DNA of 64,000 bases. Source: Asterias rubens (Eukaryota; Echinodermata; Asteroidea; Forcipulatida; Asteriidae). Every line of letters starts with the position of its first letter. The first letter of the stretch is position 1. The stretch is taken from the NCBI RefSeq assembly GCF_902459465.1, contig NC_047071.1:8822098-8886097 (forward strand), written 5' to 3'. This document shows positions 62,862 through 64,000 of the stretch, piece by piece. Made by a program: the position numbers and the translations under genes. The notes beneath the pieces were generated by a model. It was not told the DNA's origin. It saw only the letters and a program-made list of their open reading frames with translations, and did not search any database.

Positions 62862-63229
62862 CTGAAAATAGCTAAGGTCGGAACAGCTATTAACTTGAAC
62901 ATTCCATATATGACGACCGGGAATACAATCGCTGCCATGGAAAACGAAGCCATTTGGATAAGCCACAATAGAAGAATTATGTAATACTCAGAAGAAGGCA
63001 TATACGATTCCTGAAGTACCCAGCTGCAGAACACCCCGATGATCAGAAACATGAGGACAAATAGCAAATTAAGAAGTAGGGATGCCTTTTTAAGAAGTGT
63101 GGGTGCATCATTCACAAGTATGGATGTCTCGTTGACAAGTATGGATGCCTTCAAGATAAGTCCGGATGCCTCTTCAACGACTGAGTTCACCCTGTTCCTG
63201 TCCACTCCTAATAAAAAGCTGGCAGCCAT
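62862..63229 (-). CDS. Putative membrane-protein exon with heptad repeats
   Basis: From the ATG at 63229 the minus frame is open to 62672, but a good donor (TTTTCAG|gtattg on minus, at 62862/62861) suggests the exon ends there; beyond it the sequence turns into low-complexity Tyr/Phe/Ile. About 122 codons: five exact-length 7-residue units (VEEASGL, ILKASIL, VNETSIL, VNDAPTL, LKKASLL) encoded by 21-bp tandem repeats, then two hydrophobic segments (LLFVLMFLIIGVFCSWVL; IILLLWLIQMASFSMAAIVF). It may be a coiled-coil plus two-TM protein. No family is recognised and no partner exon was found. Confidence 0.35.
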
Positions 63230-63965
63230 TGTTATTTCTTGTGTTGTCCCTCCAAAGTGTTTTGGACGTTCGGGCTCAAATCTTGGTCGACTCTTCTCGA
63301 TTGAGTGTTTTCCACGACGGTTTTGTACGACCTCACAGGTATTCGGTGTCCATGTATCTGTGAAAGTAAACTATTGTAGCCTGTTTTGGTTGTTTGTAAA
63401 GAACCCACCATCAGCCTGTGGGGACTGCTGTCGTGATAAAAGACAAGACGAGAAGCACTTCACGAGTCGTCGTCACCGCAGTTCTCAACGTTTTACTGCG
63501 AATAATAACGATGAAAGTCAATACTATTTTAATGATTTTAACAATTAACTACCAACACAGCAATCAAGCAAAACGCATACTGGTTCCGAGCTTAGGTTTA
63601 AACCTAATCCAATATTTTATCAATTGGCACATTACCTGTTTGTATGGAGTTCACACTCTGTGCTACAGTAGTTTAAATAAAGATTACTATACTGCAACTG
63701 TTTTTGGAGCATTTCGTAATTCAATTATCTCTGATTAAAAACAGAAAATGACAATTCCAATAACGAAAACATGTTTCTGTAACCCGGAAAATGGGTACAC
63801 TTGCGAGACGTTCCATCGCGTTAATCTTTTTAAAAAGAGGTGTTCGGATTCTGTACCTTCAGCCGTTACTAAAAAACAATATTAACTGATAAACGATTTT
63901 GAAAATTTGATCGATCTCCGGAAATTGTATGTTCAGATGGGCGACGTGTGAAGCGCCTACCCACT
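63230..63965. other. No supported feature
   Basis: Opposite-strand ORFs here (such as 63039-63548 on plus) overlap the heptad-repeat region or lack recognisable domains. It may hold the 5' part of the minus-strand gene. Confidence 0.4.
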
Positions 63966-64000
63966 TTAAAGGCAGTGGACACTATTGGTAACTACTCAAA
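63966..64000 (+). mobile_element. Family A MITE, left end, cut by the window
   Basis: TTAAAGGCAGTGGACAC and the following ACTACTCAAA; the rest lies beyond the window. Confidence 0.85.

Noticed and set aside
63039..63548. 169-codon plus-strand ORF
   Set aside because: Its repeated TSMD-type start is the antisense shadow of the 21-bp heptad repeats, and the rest is featureless.

Overview
Organism. The window reads as animal nuclear DNA: AT-rich, intron-rich genes with GT-AG introns and roughly one small transposon per kilobase. A sea star or another echinoderm is my best guess. The support is the type of small TTAA-flanked inverted-repeat elements, the tRNA-derived SINEs, the expanded DEG/ENaC and C-type lectin families, and a Ty3/gypsy element. 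This is inference, since no species marker is present.

Genes. (1) A complete DEG/ENaC-type sodium channel gene on + (4792-24155). Twelve exons join in one frame to 590 codons, with TM1 and the HG gating motif in exon 1 and TM2 with a G-V-S filter in exon 11. (2) A four-exon class I SAM-dependent methyltransferase on + (42078-46244, 359 codons). (3) A single-exon secreted C-type lectin on + (57990-58490). (4) Two weak candidates on the minus strand: a membrane-anchor/cytoplasmic-tail ORF at 27758-28141, whose 3' end lies in a tandem duplication, and a hydrophobic heptad-repeat ORF near 62862-63229.

Mobile and repeated DNA makes up most of the window. About 30 copies or pieces of related TTAA-flanked MITEs (my labels: family A, about 390 bp, and family B, about 370 bp) sit in introns and between genes. 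Further palindromic elements, SINEs and a LINE 3' remnant lie among them. From 30.8 to 40.2 kb is a foldback-like structure: about 1.1-kb inverted arms enclose about 7.2 kb of a 54-bp tandem repeat, which runs one way for about 6.5 kb and then flips for the last 0.7 kb. Decayed relatives follow to 41.8 kb.

A young Ty3/gypsy LTR retrotransposon (48870-57891) has equal-length LTRs that look identical where compared, a TAGT target duplication and open gag and pol. It carries a textbook -1 frameshift signal (slippery GGGAAAC plus a possible H-type pseudoknot). Each LTR holds an 80-bp direct repeat whose copies end as a splice donor and a splice acceptor, so the LTR appears to carry a 946-bp intron-like segment. 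The element landed 98 bp upstream of the lectin ATG and separated the gene from its ancestral upstream DNA.

The features most worth follow-up are the foldback/satellite structure, the frameshift pseudoknot, the intron-like LTR segment, the insertion at the lectin promoter, and the tandemly duplicated 3' end of the minus-strand membrane ORF. Apart from exon-intron structure there is no operon-like organisation; the genes appear functionally unrelated.
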